A DNA stretch of 23,544 bases, taken from positions 1 through 23,544 of the forward strand of contig JBKOUY010000037.1 of assembly GCA_046723645.1 (NCBI GenBank), written 5' to 3'. The translations under genes and the position numbers were made by a program. Below are positions 21,967-23,544 of the stretch, piece by piece. The notes beneath the pieces are model-generated. The model saw nothing but the letters and a program-made list of their open reading frames with translations, made no database searches and was not told the origin of the DNA. Origin of the DNA: DASQUK01 sp046723645. GTDB lineage: Bacteria; Actinomycetota; Acidimicrobiia; Acidimicrobiales; VFJN01. The stretch's first letter is position 1; every line of letters starts with the position of its first letter.

Positions 21967-22064
21967 TGAACACCCTGCACTGCGAGCCCCTCGCGGCGGA
22001 CGAGCTCGCCCACGTCGTTGGCGCGGCGGCCGCCGGTCGTTCTGCCGCCGCCGGAATCGGATGA
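21966..22064 (+). CDS. 32-residue peptide with a bacteriocin-leader-like sequence
   Basis: ATG 21966 overlaps the previous stop (TGATG). The product begins MNTLHCEPLAADELAHVVGA and ends AAGRSAAAGIG. The first 20 residues resemble double-glycine-type leaders (spaced Leu residues, acidic E-L, V-V-G-A before the putative cleavage point), leaving a small Ala/Gly-rich core. This is resemblance only: no peptidase-transporter or modification enzyme is in the window, and the core is very short. It may instead be a regulatory upstream frame for the Rieske gene, whose GAGGAGG site sits on its stop codon. Confidence 0.45.
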   Translation: MNTLHCEPLAADELAHVVGAAAAGRSAAAGIG

Positions 22065-22074
22065 GGAGGCAGTC

Positions 22075-22929
22075 ATGGACCCTCGCAACGTTGGCGAGCA
22101 CCTCGAGGCCAATGCCGCCCTGGACCGCGTCGCGGAGCCGGCCCACCGAGCCGTCACGACCGTCCTGCCCAGCGGGCCCCTCAAGGACGTGCTGCACGGC
22201 GTGTGGCTGGGGCACCCGCTGCATCCCGTCCTCACGGACCTGCCCATCGGCTTCTGGACGAGTGCGTTCGTGCTCGACCTGCTGGGCGGGAGGGCGGCCC
22301 GACCGGCGGCCGACGTGCTGGTCGGGGCCGGGGTCGCCGCCGCCGTGCCGACGGCGGCCGCGGGGCTCGCCGACTGGTCCGACATGGATCCGCCCGAACG
22401 CCGCACCGGCCTCGTCCACGCCGCCACCAACGTGACCGCGACCGCCCTGTACGGCCTGTCCTTCCTCGCCCGCCGACGTGGGCACCGCGCTGGCGGCGTG
22501 GTGCTCGGCCTCGCCGGCGCCACCGCCGCCACGGCGGGGGCGTTCCTCGGCGGCCACCTGTCCTTCCGGCGCGCCGTCGGTGTGAACCGGGCTGCGGCCG
22601 CGCCTGCGCCCGAGGAGTGGACCGAGATCCAGGTCGAGGGGACGCTCGGCCGCGAGGAGCCGACGCTGGCGCGGCTCGACGGCGAACCGCTCGTCGCCGC
22701 CCAGGCGGCCAGCGGACCGGCCGCGCTGTTCGACACGTGCAGCCACCTCGGCGGCCCGCTCCACGAGGGCACCCTGGTCGACGGGTGCGTCCGCTGCCCG
22801 TGGCACGGCAGCACGTTCCGCATGGTCGACGGCTCGGTTGTGCATGGCCCGGCCACCGCCACCCAGCCCGCCTACGAGCTGCGGGTCGACGGCGAGCGCA
22901 TGCTGGCCAGGCGTCGTCCCCCGGTGTGA
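22075..22929 (+). CDS. DUF2231 membrane domain fused to a Rieske [2Fe-2S] domain
   Basis: 284 residues from ATG 22075, after GAGGAGG. Residues 30-165 form a DUF2231-like four-helix membrane domain with LGHPLHPVLTDLPIGFWTSAFVLDLL (His 47 and 50), ADVLVGAGVAAAVPTAAAGLADWSD, HAATNVTATALYGLSF and a last helix to GGHLSF. Residues 180-280 form a Rieske domain with CSHLGG (Cys 222, His 224) and CPWHGSTF (Cys 241, His 244), the complete cluster ligand set, then the typical DGSVVHGPAT. A membrane-bound electron-transfer role is likely; which side the Rieske domain faces cannot be read safely. Part of the operon with two tiny peptides. Confidence 0.9.
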   Translation: MDPRNVGEHLEANAALDRVAEPAHRAVTTVLPSGPLKDVLHGVWLGHPLHPVLTDLPIGFWTSAFVLDLLGGRAARPAADVLVGAGVAAAVPTAAAGLADWSDMDPPERRTGLVHAATNVTATALYGLSFLARRRGHRAGGVVLGLAGATAATAGAFLGGHLSFRRAVGVNRAAAAPAPEEWTEIQVEGTLGREEPTLARLDGEPLVAAQAASGPAALFDTCSHLGGPLHEGTLVDGCVRCPWHGSTFRMVDGSVVHGPATATQPAYELRVDGERMLARRRPPV

Positions 22930-23073
22930 GGAGCTGCTCGGCTGGTGTTCAGCGTTGCCGGGACGCCGAGCTGGGGCGGCGCGGGCTCACGGTGCAAATC
23001 CCGTACTCTTCGGTGCCTGCGTGCGGGCCATCCGCTCGGCCTCTGGTGACCGGGCGATACGGGAGGTGTCGGC

Positions 23074-23544
23074 ATGACGTACTCGATCGTCGCTCGGGAC
23101 GAGTCGACAGGCGAGCTGGGCGTGGGGGTCCAGACGTGCTTCCTGGCGGTCGGCTCGATCGCGCCGTGGGCCCGTCCGGGCGTTGGCGCAGTGGCGACCC
23201 AGGCCTTTGCAGAGCTGGCGTACGGCCAGCGCTGCCTCGATGTGCTGGACGCCGGAAGGCCTCCTACCGACGCACTGGCCGAGGCGCGGGCGGCCGACCC
23301 GATGGCCGAGCTGCGGCAGGTGGGCGTGGTGGCGGCCAACGGCGACGTCGCTGCAATGACCGGCGAGCTGTGCGTCGACCATGCCGGCCATGTGATCGGC
23401 GATGGCTTCACCACGCAGGCGAACATGGTGGGTAGCCCCGAGGTGTGGGGCGCGATGGCGGCTGCGTACGAGAGCTCGACGGGCGCCCTGGCCCGGAGGC
23501 TCCTGGCCGCCCTCGAGGCCGGCGAGGCGGCGGGCGGTGACGCG
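23074..23544 (+). CDS. DUF1028 family protein, 3' end outside the window
   Basis: ATG 23074 has GGGAGG eight bases upstream. The 157 visible residues start MTYSIVARDESTGELGVGVQ and continue FLAVGSIAPWARPGVGAVATQAFAELAYGQ in pieces, then ELRQVGVVAANGDVAAMTGELC, DHAGHVIGDGF and TQANMVGSPEVW. This is the DUF1028 pattern, related to Ntn-hydrolases and often near catabolic or peptidase genes. The typical second half, ending near 220-230 residues, is cut by the window edge. The 144 bp before it shows no clear promoter. Confidence 0.88.
   Translation, partial: MTYSIVARDESTGELGVGVQTCFLAVGSIAPWARPGVGAVATQAFAELAYGQRCLDVLDAGRPPTDALAEARAADPMAELRQVGVVAANGDVAAMTGELCVDHAGHVIGDGFTTQANMVGSPEVWGAMAAAYESSTGALARRLLAALEAGEAAGGDA

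Noticed and set aside
21778..22845. N-terminal extension of the GH15 frame to 980 residues
   Set aside because: The extension is antisense to the Rieske gene and two peptides, and the family N-terminus begins right after GTG 21777, which has its own ribosome site.
22993..23025. tRNA-like stretch with GCAAATCCCGTACTC
   Set aside because: It looks a little like a T-arm, but no pairing stem or acceptor could be built around it.

Overview
The window is GC-rich DNA with GTG starts, strong purine-rich ribosome binding sites, a SARP-type regulator and dense packing with overlapping genes. This fits a high-GC actinobacterium; an Acidimicrobiia-like lineage is a guess from gene content, and no rRNA or marker gene settles it. 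No integrase, transposase, intact tRNA, rRNA or CRISPR array was seen.

Left part (1-1171): two tandem paralogous signal-peptide microproteins, two small unknown proteins, and the 3' part of a tRNA-Arg(ACG) starting exactly at the anticodon loop. The last looks like an attachment-site scar, with the element lying to the left. Next (1172-5029) is a regulatory island. It holds a membrane-anchored coiled-coil protein, a secreted protein and a SARP-like regulator fused to membrane segments and a Septum_form-like extracytoplasmic domain. Two arrays of 7-bp direct repeats at exact 11-bp spacing (2087-2140 and 3315-3379) lie upstream of these three genes and share a 21-bp block with two differences. 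This is a self-contained candidate regulon.

Middle (5090-11873): a YjbR/MmcQ-type protein, a small unknown protein, a large exported two-enzyme fusion (type I phosphodiesterase/nucleotide pyrophosphatase plus UshA-like 5'-nucleotidase), a GH20 beta-N-acetylhexosaminidase and a decayed SMP-30/gluconolactonase remnant.

Most interesting (12017-16956): a compact five-gene cluster of two divergent GT4 glycosyltransferases whose start codons overlap, a 6-pyruvoyltetrahydropterin-synthase-fold protein lacking the usual catalytic Cys and His, a BchC-like MDR dehydrogenase, and a GTP cyclohydrolase II fused to a RibD-type reductase. The gene set suggests a specialised route from GTP to a reduced, possibly glycosylated pyrimidine or pteridine, rather than ordinary riboflavin or queuosine synthesis.

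Right part (16968-23544): a SufR-like Cys-containing HTH repressor divergent from a DoxX / ferredoxin-reductase-like / membrane protein operon, with a perfect palindrome at the operon promoter; a GH15 glucoamylase/trehalase-like enzyme; two tiny translationally coupled peptides, the second resembling a bacteriocin-type leader; a DUF2231-Rieske membrane protein; and the start of a DUF1028 protein that runs off the end.
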